Positions 15,288-24,228 of a DNA stretch of 48,096 nt are shown here, in pieces (the first letter of the stretch is position 1; every line of letters begins with the position of its first letter). Under the pieces are notes generated by a model that had not been told where the DNA came from, ran no database searches, and saw nothing but the letters and a program-made list of their open reading frames with translations. Source of the DNA: Gordonia hirsuta DSM 44140 = NBRC 16056 (lineage in GTDB: Bacteria; Actinomycetota; Actinomycetes; Mycobacteriales; Mycobacteriaceae); assembly GCF_000333015.1 (NCBI RefSeq), contig NZ_BANT01000020.1, positions 1-48,096 of the forward strand. Reading direction: 5' to 3'. Position numbers and translations under genes: made by a program.

Positions 15288-16481
15288 TCAGCGGAGGTTG
15301 GTGCGGATGAGCAGGACGTTGTAGTCGTCCCAGCGGCTGCCGTTGTAGTACAGCTCCGGACCCGCACCGGTGAGCGCCGGCGAATGCGGCAGGATCATCG
15401 GGGCGTAGGCGTCGACGGTGCCCTTGCGCAGCAGCATCCGCGGCGGCGACCACGGCCCCTGCGGCCGCTTCGCGGTACGCAGCACGACGCCGCTGGTGGT
15501 GTGCAGCATGACGTACTTGCGCAGGTACTGGCTGTAGGCGACGGACAGTTCGCTGACCGGGCGGCGCACCACCGGGCGGGAGGCGTTGACATCACGCACC
15601 CAGCCGTGGCCGTTCCAGTACTCGTAGGCGCCCAGGTTCAGGATGTCGGCGGGACGGAAACGCGCCACGTGCGCGGCACCGGAACGGCCGTTCGGAGTGC
15701 CGTACTGGAAGATCCAGCCGGCGTCCGGGCCGGTTCCGCGGACATAGGCGCTCTGCTGGAAGTTGCTGTTGCCGGCGATGTTCCAGCGGAAGTTCGCCGG
15801 GTTGGTCTGCCAGGTGCGGCCGTTGTCCCCGGATACGGCGATCCCGGCGTAGTTGGTGGCCCATTCGCCCGGGACACCCCAGGCGCGCACCGACATGTAG
15901 TTGATGTACTGCTTGCCGTTGATCGCGATGCCCGCGGTCGGAATGGTGGTCACTTCGACGAACCGCATTCCGAGCGCACCGATCATGGTCGGCGCCCACC
16001 CGCCGGCCGAGCGGACCGTCAGGCCGTCGGCGTAGTTGCGGTCGGTGGTGCGCATCAAGACGTTGTGCCGCCACTGCTGACCCGCTTCGGCACAGTTGCC
16101 GAAGGTGTCGCCGAAGGCCATCAGGGTCTCACCGCGTCCGTTGTCCCACGCGACACCGATGTCGGTTCCGGAGATGCCGTGCCGCGAGTAGGTCCGGTTG
16201 GGGCTCTTGGGGCCGGTCACCCAGGCGATGGTCTTGGAGCGGCCGTCGTCGTACCGGGGCATTGCGCGTTGCGGCCCGTGCGGACGGGCCGGGCGGCCCA
16301 GCGGCGCCGGCAACAGCGTCTGCAGGCCGCTGCCCGAGTTACTGCAGGCCGCGGCACCGGCCTGACCCGCCACTCCCGGCCCGGTGATGCTGACCAGTCC
16401 GGCGGTCAGGGTCACCGCGGCGATCAGGGCGGCAGACCGCACCCGGACTGCGGGACGACCAGTTGCGCGGCGGGTGGGCAT
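15288..16481 (-). CDS. Secreted DUF4185-family protein
   Basis: 397-residue exported protein. I use the ATG at 16479-16481, which has AGGAG eight bases upstream, not the longer in-frame start at 16511. The N-terminus has an Arg-rich n-region, a hydrophobic core (ALIAAVTLTAGLVSI) and a likely cleavage near AGQAGAAA. The mature part is a five-bladed beta-propeller-like DUF4185 domain: WVTGPKSPN, GTDIGVAWDNG, FGDTFGNC, the long repeat-like GRTWQTNPANF, and ARFRPADIL. Such folds resemble glycoside hydrolases or sialidase-like propellers, and DUF4185 proteins are thought to be polysaccharide-active, with no firm assay. A related but damaged copy is at 45182-46290. Confidence 0.75.
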   Translation of the reverse strand: MPTRRATGRPAVRVRSAALIAAVTLTAGLVSITGPGVAGQAGAAACSNSGSGLQTLLPAPLGRPARPHGPQRAMPRYDDGRSKTIAWVTGPKSPNRTYSRHGISGTDIGVAWDNGRGETLMAFGDTFGNCAEAGQQWRHNVLMRTTDRNYADGLTVRSAGGWAPTMIGALGMRFVEVTTIPTAGIAINGKQYINYMSVRAWGVPGEWATNYAGIAVSGDNGRTWQTNPANFRWNIAGNSNFQQSAYVRGTGPDAGWIFQYGTPNGRSGAAHVARFRPADILNLGAYEYWNGHGWVRDVNASRPVVRRPVSELSVAYSQYLRKYVMLHTTSGVVLRTAKRPQGPWSPPRMLLRKGTVDAYAPMILPHSPALTGAGPELYYNGSRWDDYNVLLIRTNLR

Positions 16482-16542
16482 CAGAAGAACTCCTGCGGTG
16501 AGAGGGCACACTCACGGGGAACGATAACGCATCGGCAGGTCA

Positions 16543-17292
16543 TCAGCCGCCGATAGCCAGCCAGACCGCCAGGCCCAGACCTCCGAGTCCGATGCCGATC
16601 CGCAGCGGCGTCGCCGGGAGCCGCGCGACGACCGGTGGTCCGGCCCAGCCGCCGAGGAGACAGCCGGCGCCCATCGCGACCGCCGCACCCACGTGCACGT
16701 CGGCGAAGATCAGGAAGCCGACCGCGGCCACCGCGTTGGCGATGCCCAGCAGCGCCGATTTGAGCAGCGTCGCCCGCCACAACGGCAGATCGGTGAGCAC
16801 CATCGCCAGCGCCACGAACATCACCCCGGCGCCGGCGCCGAAGTAGCCGCCGTAGATCGACACGACGAAGATCCCGGCCGCCCACCAGCCGCGATGGCTG
16901 ACCGCCTCGCCAACCCGGGCACGCAGCCGCGGCTGTGCCAGCAGGGCGATCGAGGCCAGCGCCACCAGATAGGGCACCACGAAGACGAAGATCTTGTCCG
17001 GTGACAGCAGCAGTATCGCCGCGCCGACGGCGCCGCCGGCCAGCGCGATCAGTCCTTCCCTGGCCAGCGAGCGCCCGCCGTCGTCGACCACCAGCACCCG
17101 GCCGGATTTGGCGAAGCTGCCGATCCCGGACGCCACCAGCGCCACCGTATTGGTGACGTTGGCGGTGATCGGACTCAGTCCGGCCAGCAGCAGCGCCGGA
17201 TAACTGATCAGCGAGGCCAGACCGGTCACATAGCCGACGACGCCGGCGGCGAACCCGGCGCCGAAAAGCAGGGGAAGGTCAGTGAGCGAAAT
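16543..17292 (-). CDS. TSUP-family (TauE/SafE) membrane permease, start unclear
   Basis: Integral membrane protein of the sulfite/sulfonate exporter family, with eight or so hydrophobic segments and the typical repeats [13 protein letters not shown] and [12 protein letters not shown]. The first standard start, GTG 17227-17229, would cut the first conserved helix in half and give 228 residues. The family N-terminus ([19 protein letters not shown]) continues upstream in frame, but the only candidate starts there are non-standard, such as ATT at 17290-17292 (249 residues, the usual length). That start would overlap the purH stop by 14 bp, fitting translational coupling. So either an unusual start is used or the start codon was lost. 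The transported anion is unknown. Confidence 0.65.
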   Translation of the reverse strand: MSLTDLPLLFGAGFAAGVVGYVTGLASLISYPALLLAGLSPITANVTNTVALVASGIGSFAKSGRVLVVDDGGRSLAREGLIALAGGAVGAAILLLSPDKIFVFVVPYLVALASIALLAQPRLRARVGEAVSHRGWWAAGIFVVSIYGGYFGAGAGVMFVALAMVLTDLPLWRATLLKSALLGIANAVAAVGFLIFADVHVGAAVAMGAGCLLGGWAGPPVVARLPATPLRIGIGLGGLGLAVWLAIGG

Positions 17293-18868
17293 GGCGTGCG
17301 CCGGTGAAGTACATCGTGATGCCCGCGTTCTGCGCGGCCTCGATCACCTCGTTGTCGCGCACGCTGCCACCCGGCTGCACCACCGCGCGCACGCCGGCAT
17401 CGATCAGCACCTGCAGACCGTCCGGGAACGGGAAGAAGGCGTCCGAGGCCGCCACCGCACCGCGAGCCCGGTCGCCGGCGCGCTGGACCGCCAGATGCGC
17501 CGAGTCGACCCGGTTCACCTGTCCCATACCTACGCCGACGGAGGCACCGTCGTGTGCCAGCAGGATCGCGTTCGACTTGACCGCCCGGCAGGCATGCCAG
17601 GCGAAGGACAGGTCCGCCAGCGTCGCCGCGTCGGCGGCCTCACCGCAGGCCAGGGTCCAGTTCGCCGGATCGTCGCCCTGTGCATCGAGCACATCGCGGT
17701 CCTGCATCAGGATGCCTCCGGAGATCGGCCGCAGCTCGACGCCGGTTTCGGTCGGCGGCTGGGCCACCAGGATGCGCACGTTCTTCTTGCGGGAGAGGAC
17801 GTCGACGGCGCCCTCGTCGTAGCCGGGAGCGATGATTACCTCGGTGAAGATCTCGGCGACCTGTTCGGCCATCGCGATGCTGACCGGGCGGTTGGCTGCG
17901 ATCACCCCGCCGAAGGCACTGACCGGATCGCACTCGTGCGCCCGGCGGTGGGCCTGCGCGATGTGCTCGCCGACGGCGATACCGCACGGGTTGGCGTGCT
18001 TGATGATCGCCACCGCGGGCGCCTCGAAGTCGTAGGCGGCGCGCCAGGCGGCATCCCCGTCGGTGTAGTTGTTGAACGACATCTCCTTGCCGTGCAGCTG
18101 GTGCGCCTGCGCCAGCCCGGCCGGACCGGAGTTGGCGGTGTACAGCGCCGCACTCTGGTGCGGGTTCTCGCCGTAGCGCAGAACCGCACGACGGTCCCAG
18201 GTGCCACCGGTCCACACCGGGAACTCCGACTCGGTATCGGGTGCGACGACACTGCTCATCCAGGAGGCGACGGCGACGTCGTAGTCGGCGGTGTGCCGGA
18301 AGGCCTTGGCCGCCAGCGCCTGCCGCTGGGCCAGGGTGAAGCCGCCCCAGGCGACGGCGTCGGTCACCACCGGGTAGTCCATCGGGTCGACCACCACGGC
18401 CACCGACGGATGGTTCTTGGCGGCAGCGCGCACCATCGACGGTCCGCCGATGTCGATCTGCTCGACGCACACGTCGGGTGAGGCACCGGAGGCGACGGTC
18501 TGGGTGAACGGGTACAGGTTGACGCACACCAGCTCGAACGGGGCGATGTCCAGGTCCTGCAGCTGCGCCAGGTGATCGTCCTTGCGGGTGTCGGCCAGCA
18601 CTCCGGCGTGCACCCGCGGGTGCAGCGTCTTGACGCGGCCCTCCAGGCACTCGGGGAAGCCGGTCAGTTCACTGACCTCGGTGACCGGGATGCCTTCGGC
18701 GGCGATGGTCTTGGCGGTCGAACCGGTCGACACGATCTCCACACCCGCCCCGTGCAGCGCCGCGGCCAGCTCGGGCAGCCCGGTCTTGTCGTACACGCTG
18801 ATCAGCGCGCGCCGGACCTGCCGCCGGCCGTCGTCGGCTGCGGGAGCGTTCACATCGGATGCGTTCAC
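17279..18868 (-). CDS. purH: Bifunctional purine biosynthesis protein PurH
   Basis: 529-residue enzyme for the last two steps of IMP synthesis in the cytosol. The N-terminal third is the IMP cyclohydrolase domain of the MGS fold ([39 protein letters not shown]). The rest is AICAR formyltransferase, with the KHANPCG motif and [12 protein letters not shown]. The GTG start (18866-18868) overlaps the purN TGA (18865-18867), a GTGA junction; a longer open frame to 19222 is the purN shadow. The length matches other PurH proteins (about 520-530). purN-purH are one transcription unit, and the permease gene follows with overlap. Confidence 0.97.
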   Translation of the reverse strand: MNASDVNAPAADDGRRQVRRALISVYDKTGLPELAAALHGAGVEIVSTGSTAKTIAAEGIPVTEVSELTGFPECLEGRVKTLHPRVHAGVLADTRKDDHLAQLQDLDIAPFELVCVNLYPFTQTVASGASPDVCVEQIDIGGPSMVRAAAKNHPSVAVVVDPMDYPVVTDAVAWGGFTLAQRQALAAKAFRHTADYDVAVASWMSSVVAPDTESEFPVWTGGTWDRRAVLRYGENPHQSAALYTANSGPAGLAQAHQLHGKEMSFNNYTDGDAAWRAAYDFEAPAVAIIKHANPCGIAVGEHIAQAHRRAHECDPVSAFGGVIAANRPVSIAMAEQVAEIFTEVIIAPGYDEGAVDVLSRKKNVRILVAQPPTETGVELRPISGGILMQDRDVLDAQGDDPANWTLACGEAADAATLADLSFAWHACRAVKSNAILLAHDGASVGVGMGQVNRVDSAHLAVQRAGDRARGAVAASDAFFPFPDGLQVLIDAGVRAVVQPGGSVRDNEVIEAAQNAGITMYFTGARHFAH

Positions 18869-19485
18869 TTGAGGTGTGCCTTTCGTCCATCGGTGACCAC
18901 GCCGCGGGTCACCACGGCCTCCACCACGTCCGGGAGGAGGTCGCGTTCCAGAGTCTTGATTCGTTCGTGCAGGGAGTCGACGGTGTCGTCGGGGTACACC
19001 TCGACGGTGCCCTGGGCCAGGATGGGGCCGGTGTCGACGCCGTCGTCGACCAGATGCACCGTGCAGCCGGTCACCTTGACCCCGTAGGCGAGAGCATCGG
19101 CGACGCCGTGCGCACCGGGGAAGGCCGGCAGCAGCGCCGGATGGGAGTTCACGATGCGCTGGGCGAAACCGGCGAGCATCGCCGGGCCGAGGATCTTCAT
19201 GAAACCGGCCGTCACGATCCACTGCGGAGCGAAGCTCGACACCTGTGCGGCCAGGTCGCGGTCCCAGGCGGCCCGGTCCGGATGATCGGCCAGCGCGCAG
19301 GTCACCACCGGCACACCCGCGTCACGGGCGATCTGAACGGCACCGCAGTCGCGGTCCACCACCACCGCGGCGATCTGGAACGACGACGCCGGGTCCTGGC
19401 TGCGGCGCAGGATCGCGGCCAGCAGCGTACCGGTGCCCGAGGCCAGCACCACGATGGGTGCACGCGGGGCGGTCCGGCTGTTCAC
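18865..19485 (-). CDS. purN: Phosphoribosylglycinamide formyltransferase
   Basis: 206-residue 10-formyl-THF-dependent GAR transformylase, step three of purine synthesis. The N-terminal glycine-rich phosphate loop is [10 protein letters not shown], the catalytic Asn and His are in [14 protein letters not shown] (around residues 110-125), and the catalytic Asp is in [13 protein letters not shown] (about 145-158). The GTG start (19483-19485) is preceded by TAATCT with six bases between, so it may be leaderless, and this -10 uses the stop codon of perM. It overlaps purH by 4 bp. Confidence 0.95.
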   Translation of the reverse strand: MNSRTAPRAPIVVLASGTGTLLAAILRRSQDPASSFQIAAVVVDRDCGAVQIARDAGVPVVTCALADHPDRAAWDRDLAAQVSSFAPQWIVTAGFMKILGPAMLAGFAQRIVNSHPALLPAFPGAHGVADALAYGVKVTGCTVHLVDDGVDTGPILAQGTVEVYPDDTVDSLHERIKTLERDLLPDVVEAVVTRGVVTDGRKAHLK

Positions 19486-19491
19486 GCTGCC

Positions 19492-19497
19492 AGATTA
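19492..19497 (-). promoter_or_regulatory. -10 element TAATCT of purN-purH inside the perM stop codon
   Basis: On the minus strand TAATCT is followed by GGCAGC and the GTG start of purN. Its TAA is the perM stop codon. The spacing fits a leaderless mRNA, so purNH can be made independently of perM. Confidence 0.5.
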
Positions 19498-21018
19498 GTG
19501 CCCGTCGCCGGACTGCCGATGCTCGGGTGCGGTGACCTCGTCCGATTCGGACCCGGTGGACTCCCCCGACGGTTCAGCAGACTCGCCTGACCCGGGAGGC
19601 ACATGCGCCTCATCGGATTCGCCGGTCTCCTCGCTGTCGCCGAAGTCAGCGGTGTCGTCGAGGTCAGCGGTGTCGTCAAGCTCAGCAGGATCCGCACGGT
19701 CCGCGCGGTTCTCGGGCGGATCGACCTCGTCACTCCGGTCCAGTGCGTCGAGATCCTCGATGATCTCCAGGTCGGCGAACTCCTCGCTGGCCAGGAGTTC
19801 GTCCAGATCGAAACCTCCTGCCGCACCGGCGCGCCGGTGCCGGAGCACGGGCGCCAGTTGCGCCGCCCCGATGGCGACACCACCGATCACCGCGATCCAC
19901 GCGAAGGTGTAGACCCCGGCCAATGGGGCGCCCACGCCGACCGCGCCCAGTTCACCGGCGCGCCCGCCGGCCAGGAACGCCGCCAGCACCATCAGTGCCG
20001 CCCCGGTCGCGGCCGCCACGGCAACCGCGCGGACGTGCTTGAGCAGGTCGTAGCTGCGGCAGTACCAGCCGACCAGGGCACCCACGGCGACCGGCACCAG
20101 GAAGACGAGCATGCCGAGCGCACCCAGGCCCTGCTCGGGCAGTGCCCCCAGGATCGGGAGCGGCGGCACGGAACCGGGCTGCACACCGAGAGCGTCGACC
20201 GTGGCCGAACCGGCCTGGACGGTGGCCCCGGCCGAAAGCCCGGCGGCATCGATCGCCGCATTGGGCAGGTAGAGGATCGACAGCAGGGTCAGCCCGAGAT
20301 AGCCGTCGAACGAGTGCCCCTCGGCGATCAGCTCACCGACCCGGCTCCACTTGGCGATCACTCCCACGGTCACCAGGACGGCACCGCCGGCGAGCAGACC
20401 GAGGAAGGCCAGGGCACCGGCGCGGGCGCCGACCCGGTCGGTGGCCGGGAATTCGTAGTGGGCGAAGATCGGCTGCAGACAGCGCCGGCCCACACCGATG
20501 GCGACCCCGATGCCCTGGACCAGCAGGGTGTAGCCGAACGCTGGCAGCGGCGGGGCCTGCCCGATCGAGGAGACGGCCGAGCCGTCGGCGACCACGGCCA
20601 GCGCCAGCGCGGTCCACAGCAGCGGTCCGGCCAGCGCCGCACCGGCGATGCTGCCGACCTCCGAGAGGGTGTCCACCTCCCGCGACGCCCGCGCGGTGAC
20701 CACCGCGGTACCGGCGATCATCAGCAGCGTCGGCAGCAGCGGGAGCACGCCGACGGTGACCCCGCCGACGGTGAGCGGCACCTGATTGACCACCAGCCAG
20801 GCCGCCCCGACCTGCGCTCCCAGTCCCCCGAAAGCACCTCCGGCGAGCAGTTTGGTGACCGTCACCACCACCGCGAGCACCAGCGTGGTGATCGCCGGCA
20901 CCAGCCCGGCGACCTTCAGCAGATCCCAGGTGGCCGCGCGGGCGGGATACTGCTGGTCACGCCGGGCCGTCCGCCCCTGCCGGAGGCGGGTGACCAGAGA
21001 TTCGGTGGTGGAAGACAT
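19495..21018 (-). CDS. perM: PerM-like integral membrane protein (DUF6350)
   Basis: 507-residue polytopic membrane protein. A short basic cytoplasmic N-terminus (LVTRLRQGRTARRDQQ) precedes about ten hydrophobic segments (roughly 30-400), and an acidic tail of about 110 residues follows (DLDELLASEE onward, rich in Asp/Glu/Ser). It lies between a DUF5336 gene and purN-purH, the position of Rv0955 in M. tuberculosis, which is PerM, a protein needed for cell division at low magnesium and for persistence. The tail contains an 18-bp tandem duplication. Family membership is judged from topology and context, as the sequence is not strongly motif-bearing. Confidence 0.75.
   Translation of the reverse strand: MSSTTESLVTRLRQGRTARRDQQYPARAATWDLLKVAGLVPAITTLVLAVVVTVTKLLAGGAFGGLGAQVGAAWLVVNQVPLTVGGVTVGVLPLLPTLLMIAGTAVVTARASREVDTLSEVGSIAGAALAGPLLWTALALAVVADGSAVSSIGQAPPLPAFGYTLLVQGIGVAIGVGRRCLQPIFAHYEFPATDRVGARAGALAFLGLLAGGAVLVTVGVIAKWSRVGELIAEGHSFDGYLGLTLLSILYLPNAAIDAAGLSAGATVQAGSATVDALGVQPGSVPPLPILGALPEQGLGALGMLVFLVPVAVGALVGWYCRSYDLLKHVRAVAVAAATGAALMVLAAFLAGGRAGELGAVGVGAPLAGVYTFAWIAVIGGVAIGAAQLAPVLRHRRAGAAGGFDLDELLASEEFADLEIIEDLDALDRSDEVDPPENRADRADPAELDDTADLDDTADFGDSEETGESDEAHVPPGSGESAEPSGESTGSESDEVTAPEHRQSGDGH
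19642..19677. repeat. 18-bp tandem repeat in the perM acidic tail
   Basis: Two nearly identical 18-bp units (19642-19659 and 19660-19677, one difference) and a decayed third copy encode the repeated Asp-Asp-Thr-Ala-Asp stretch of the tail. The repeat keeps the reading frame, so copy-number change would only vary tail length. Confidence 0.75.
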
Positions 21019-21097
21019 CGTTTCCAGACTGTCACGCCGGCCCCGTCACTCCCAGGGGCCACGCCGTGCGGGGGCAAATGTGGGTGCCCGGAAACGA

Positions 21098-21134
21098 CGA
21101 CGCCGCCGTTCCCGAAGGGGGAACGGCGGCGTCG
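21098..21134. terminator. 16-bp stem terminator after the DUF5336 gene
   Basis: The arms 21098-21113 and 21119-21134 are perfect complements around GAAGG. The hairpin starts 20 bases after the stop of the DUF5336 gene (minus strand) and ends its transcript before perM, which has its own start at 21018. Confidence 0.8.
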
Positions 21135-21153
21135 CGGACGTCGGTGCCGAAAG

Positions 21154-22221
21154 CTACTTATCGCCCTTCTCGGACTCGCTCTCGGTGGACGGCGTGCTGA
21201 ACACGGTGGTCGCCGAGCCGTCGCCCTCCGGATTCTCACCGGTCTCCGGCAGCGAGGTGTAGACCGTCGCCGACTCGGATGCGTACGACGATTCCGGAGC
21301 GGCATGGCTCGGGGTGCCCGAGGCATAGGAGCCCGAACCGTACGACGAAGCCGTCGAGGCCGAGTCACCGTACGAGGGGGTCGAGGCCTGGCCGTATCCC
21401 GTGCCCGTGGACGCGGCCGGGGTGGCATCGGTGTACACCGGTCCCGAGGTCGACGCCCCGACCGGAGCCGGCGCGGTCTTCACCGTTTCGGCGGCCACCA
21501 GCAGCCAGAACACCGTCACCACGGCGCCCAGAATGGTGCCGACCAGCAGCAGGATAGCGCCGGCTCCCTTGTCGGCCTGCTCGTAGGCGCCGTCGTTTCC
21601 GGCGAACTGGAAGATGGTGACCAGCGCCGAGACGACGGTGGTCGAGGCGATCGCGGCGACGTACTGTTTCCCCGCCCCGACCAGCAGGGTGGTCAGCGCC
21701 GAGATCCCGGCGACCGCGAACAGCGCCCACGGCACCGCGAGGTTGGTGGAGAAGATGTTCACCGAATCGCTGCCCGTCGAGCTCTTGTAGCCGGCCAGGA
21801 AACCGCAGAACAGCACGACCACACCCAGGGCACCGGTGACCAGCGCCAGGATCTGGCCGATGTTGTGCGGCAGGCCCGCCGACGCCGGCTTGGGTGCGGC
21901 GTACTGACCGGCCCCGGTCCCGTACTGGGGCGCCTGACCGTACTGCCCGTACTGGGGTGCCTGACCGTACTGCTGGCTCGAGGCACCGTACTGCGGGGTC
22001 TGCCCGTACTGCTGGGCCGCAGTGCCGTACTGCCCCGACTGACCGTACTGCCCGGACTGCTCCGACTGACCGTATTGGGGCTGCCCGTACTGGGGCGCCT
22101 GGCCGTACTGCTGGCTCGAGGCACCGTACTGCGGCGTCTGACCGTACTGCTGACCCTGACCTGCGTCACTCTGCCCTGCATCGCCCTGGCCGTAACCCGG
22201 GCCCGATTGCGGATACGTCAT
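21154..22221 (-). CDS. DUF5336 membrane protein with Gln/Tyr-rich repeat domain (Rv0954-like)
   Basis: 355-residue protein. The ATG (22219-22221) follows AGGAGG at six bases. The N-terminal 125 residues are low-complexity PQYGQ/QQYGQ repeats, probably disordered and cytoplasmic. Four membrane helices follow (about 130-265: ILALVTGALGVVVLFCGF, VPWALFAVAGISALTTLLV, TTVVSALVTIF, ILLLVGTILGAVVTVFWL), then a Ser/Gly/Tyr-rich tail. By context and domain order it matches Rv0954, a cell-division-complex member next to PerM in mycobacteria. The pairing with perM here supports a joint divisome role. A hairpin terminator follows. The repeat number is probably variable between strains. Confidence 0.78.
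   Translation of the reverse strand: MTYPQSGPGYGQGDAGQSDAGQGQQYGQTPQYGASSQQYGQAPQYGQPQYGQSEQSGQYGQSGQYGTAAQQYGQTPQYGASSQQYGQAPQYGQYGQAPQYGTGAGQYAAPKPASAGLPHNIGQILALVTGALGVVVLFCGFLAGYKSSTGSDSVNIFSTNLAVPWALFAVAGISALTTLLVGAGKQYVAAIASTTVVSALVTIFQFAGNDGAYEQADKGAGAILLLVGTILGAVVTVFWLLVAAETVKTAPAPVGASTSGPVYTDATPAASTGTGYGQASTPSYGDSASTASSYGSGSYASGTPSHAAPESSYASESATVYTSLPETGENPEGDGSATTVFSTPSTESESEKGDK
21961..22152. repeat. Direct repeats of 54 bp in the DUF5336 gene
   Basis: Copies at 21961-22014 and 22099-22152 differ at only a few bases and both encode the block QTPQYGASSQQYGQ. Between them lie shorter related QYGQ units. Such near-identical in-frame repeats are prone to slippage or recombination and could change protein length. 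Confidence 0.75.
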
Positions 22222-22293
22222 CGAGATCCTCCTGTGTTTTGGCGCAGCCACCGAACGCGATGACCCATGAACGCCGTCCACGCTAGTACACGT

Positions 22294-24228
22294 TCACCAT
22301 CGGTGGTCGGCCCCCCGATCCCGATACCACTCGATCAGGCCCGGGTCGTCGACCGCCTTCGGGTCGATGCTCACCTCGCTGCGACCGGCCAGGATCCCGG
22401 TGATCGGCACCTCCAGTTTCTTTCCAGTCCGGGTGTGCGGAATGCCCGGGGCGACGATGATCTCGTCGGGCACGTGCCGCGCCGACAGGCGGGAGCGGAT
22501 CGCGCTGCGGACCCGCTCGATCAGCTCATCGGTGAGTTCGGCACCGGGCACAAGGGTCACGAACATCGGCATCCAGTAGGCGCCGTCGGGGCCGTCCAAC
22601 CCCAGGACGAAGGCCTCGGCGATGTCCTCTATCCCCTCGACCACCTCGTAGATATCGGCCGAACCCATCCGGATACCGTGCCGGTTGAGGGTGGCGTCGC
22701 TGCGGCCGTGGATGATCAGCGAACCGCGATCGGTGACCGTCACCCAGTCGCCGTGGCGCCACACCGGAGTCGGCAGCGGGCGCTCCCATTCGTGGTCGAA
22801 GTAGGCGCTGCGATACCGCTCGCCGCTCTCGTCGTTCCAGAAGGCGACCGGCATGGAGGGCATGGGCGCAGTCACCACCAGTTCACCGACCTGGCCGATC
22901 AGCGGCTGGGCCGCCGGAGACCAGGCGGCCAGCGCCACGCCCAAATGGCGCACCGTCAGTTCGCCGGCCACGACCTTCAGTCCGGCGCTGCCGCCGGCGA
23001 AGGCGCTGACGATATCGGTGCCGCCACTGATCGACGAGATCGGCAGGCCGGCCCGCACATTGGCCTCCACCCAGTCGAACAGGTCGGCCGGCAGCGTCGA
23101 ACCGGTGCTGCCCAGGGTCGCCAGCGCCGACAGGTCGTGGTCGCGGCCGGGCACCAGGCGCGCCTTGCGGGAGGCGTTGAGCTGGCCGGGGCTGGTGCCG
23201 AAATAGGTCACCTGCTCGTCGGCGACGATCTGCCACAGCCGGTCCGCATCGGGATACAGCGGGGAGCCGCTGTAGGTGACGATCCGCGAACCCACCAGCA
23301 GTCCGGCCACCTGGAAGTTCCACATCATCCAGCTCAGCGCGGTGTGCCAGAAGAACACCGAGTCCTCGTCGAGGCCGGCGTGTAGACCGATCTGCTTGAG
23401 ATGCTCGACCAGTACACCGCCGTGGCCGTGCACGATGCCCTTGGGCACCCCGGTGGTCCCCGAGGAGAACAGCACCCACAGCGGATGATCGGCGGCCACG
23501 CGTACCGGTTCCAGCGGCTGCGCCGGGCCGGCCAGCACCCGGTCCCAGGAGGTGGTCCCGTCGGCGACGTCGTTCCCGATCTGCACGTGCAGGACCGGAT
23601 CGTCCAGCAGTGCCGCCAGTTCGGCCGAGTCGCCGCGCTTGTCGACGTCCTTGCCGTTGAAGCGATATCCGGCACAGGAGAACAGGGCCTTCGGATTCAG
23701 CTGCCGCAACCGGCCGGCCGCCCCCTCCGGCGCGTAGTCCTGCCCACACCCGGACCAGATCGCCCCCAGGCTCGCGGTGGCCAGGAAGGCGACCACGGCC
23801 TCGGGGTTGTCCGGTAGGTACGCCGCGACCACATCGCCGGGGCCGATCCCGGCCGCGCGCAGGGCGGTGGCGACCGCCGCGACCTGGCCGGGCAGCTCGC
23901 GCCAGGCGATCTGCGTACGGTTCAGGTCCTCGTCCAGACCCACGATCGCCGCGCCGTCGCGGTCGCAGTGCCGCAGGACCGCCTCGACGTAGTTCAGCCG
24001 CATCTGCCCGAACCAGCGCGCCCCGGGCATCACCGGATCGTCCAGCACTGCCGCATCGTCGTCGCCGAGCGGAGTATCGGTCAGCTCATCGAGGGAAAAG
24101 TGCTCCCAGACGGTGCGCCAGAAGCCGGGCAGATCCTCGACCGAGTATCGCCAGAGGTCGTCGTACGACGACAGGTCACGACCGGCCCGTCGGGCGGCCC
24201 GCGCGGTGAACTCGTCATTGTGAACCAT
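22294..24228 (-). CDS. aacS: Acetoacetyl-CoA synthetase
   Basis: 644-residue ANL-superfamily enzyme that joins acetoacetate to CoA with ATP. Features include the acyl-CoA-synthetase N-terminal region [11 protein letters not shown], the phosphate loop [17 protein letters not shown], the YPDAD region, and the C-terminal catalytic-lysine segment [12 protein letters not shown]. Long length and the [18 protein letters not shown] stretch set AacS apart from ordinary acyl-CoA ligases. The ATG has AAAGGA six bases upstream and overlaps the fadD stop by 14 bp. It is the last gene of the acc-fad operon. Acetoacetate is the end product of leucine breakdown, so the enzyme can recover it as acetoacetyl-CoA. 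In M. tuberculosis the matching locus has scoA-scoB instead, as I recall. Confidence 0.9.
   Translation of the reverse strand: MVHNDEFTARAARRAGRDLSSYDDLWRYSVEDLPGFWRTVWEHFSLDELTDTPLGDDDAAVLDDPVMPGARWFGQMRLNYVEAVLRHCDRDGAAIVGLDEDLNRTQIAWRELPGQVAAVATALRAAGIGPGDVVAAYLPDNPEAVVAFLATASLGAIWSGCGQDYAPEGAAGRLRQLNPKALFSCAGYRFNGKDVDKRGDSAELAALLDDPVLHVQIGNDVADGTTSWDRVLAGPAQPLEPVRVAADHPLWVLFSSGTTGVPKGIVHGHGGVLVEHLKQIGLHAGLDEDSVFFWHTALSWMMWNFQVAGLLVGSRIVTYSGSPLYPDADRLWQIVADEQVTYFGTSPGQLNASRKARLVPGRDHDLSALATLGSTGSTLPADLFDWVEANVRAGLPISSISGGTDIVSAFAGGSAGLKVVAGELTVRHLGVALAAWSPAAQPLIGQVGELVVTAPMPSMPVAFWNDESGERYRSAYFDHEWERPLPTPVWRHGDWVTVTDRGSLIIHGRSDATLNRHGIRMGSADIYEVVEGIEDIAEAFVLGLDGPDGAYWMPMFVTLVPGAELTDELIERVRSAIRSRLSARHVPDEIIVAPGIPHTRTGKKLEVPITGILAGRSEVSIDPKAVDDPGLIEWYRDRGADHRW

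Noticed and set aside
21905..22180. CRISPR array or satellite from the regular repeats
   Set aside because: The repeats are in frame within a gene, encode QYGQ blocks, and have no unique spacers of constant length.
19603..22263. Another 886-codon plus-strand frame
   Set aside because: It runs antisense across perM and the DUF5336 gene, has no domain, and is rich in Arg, Gly, Gln and His. The minus-strand genes have good start sites and membrane segments.
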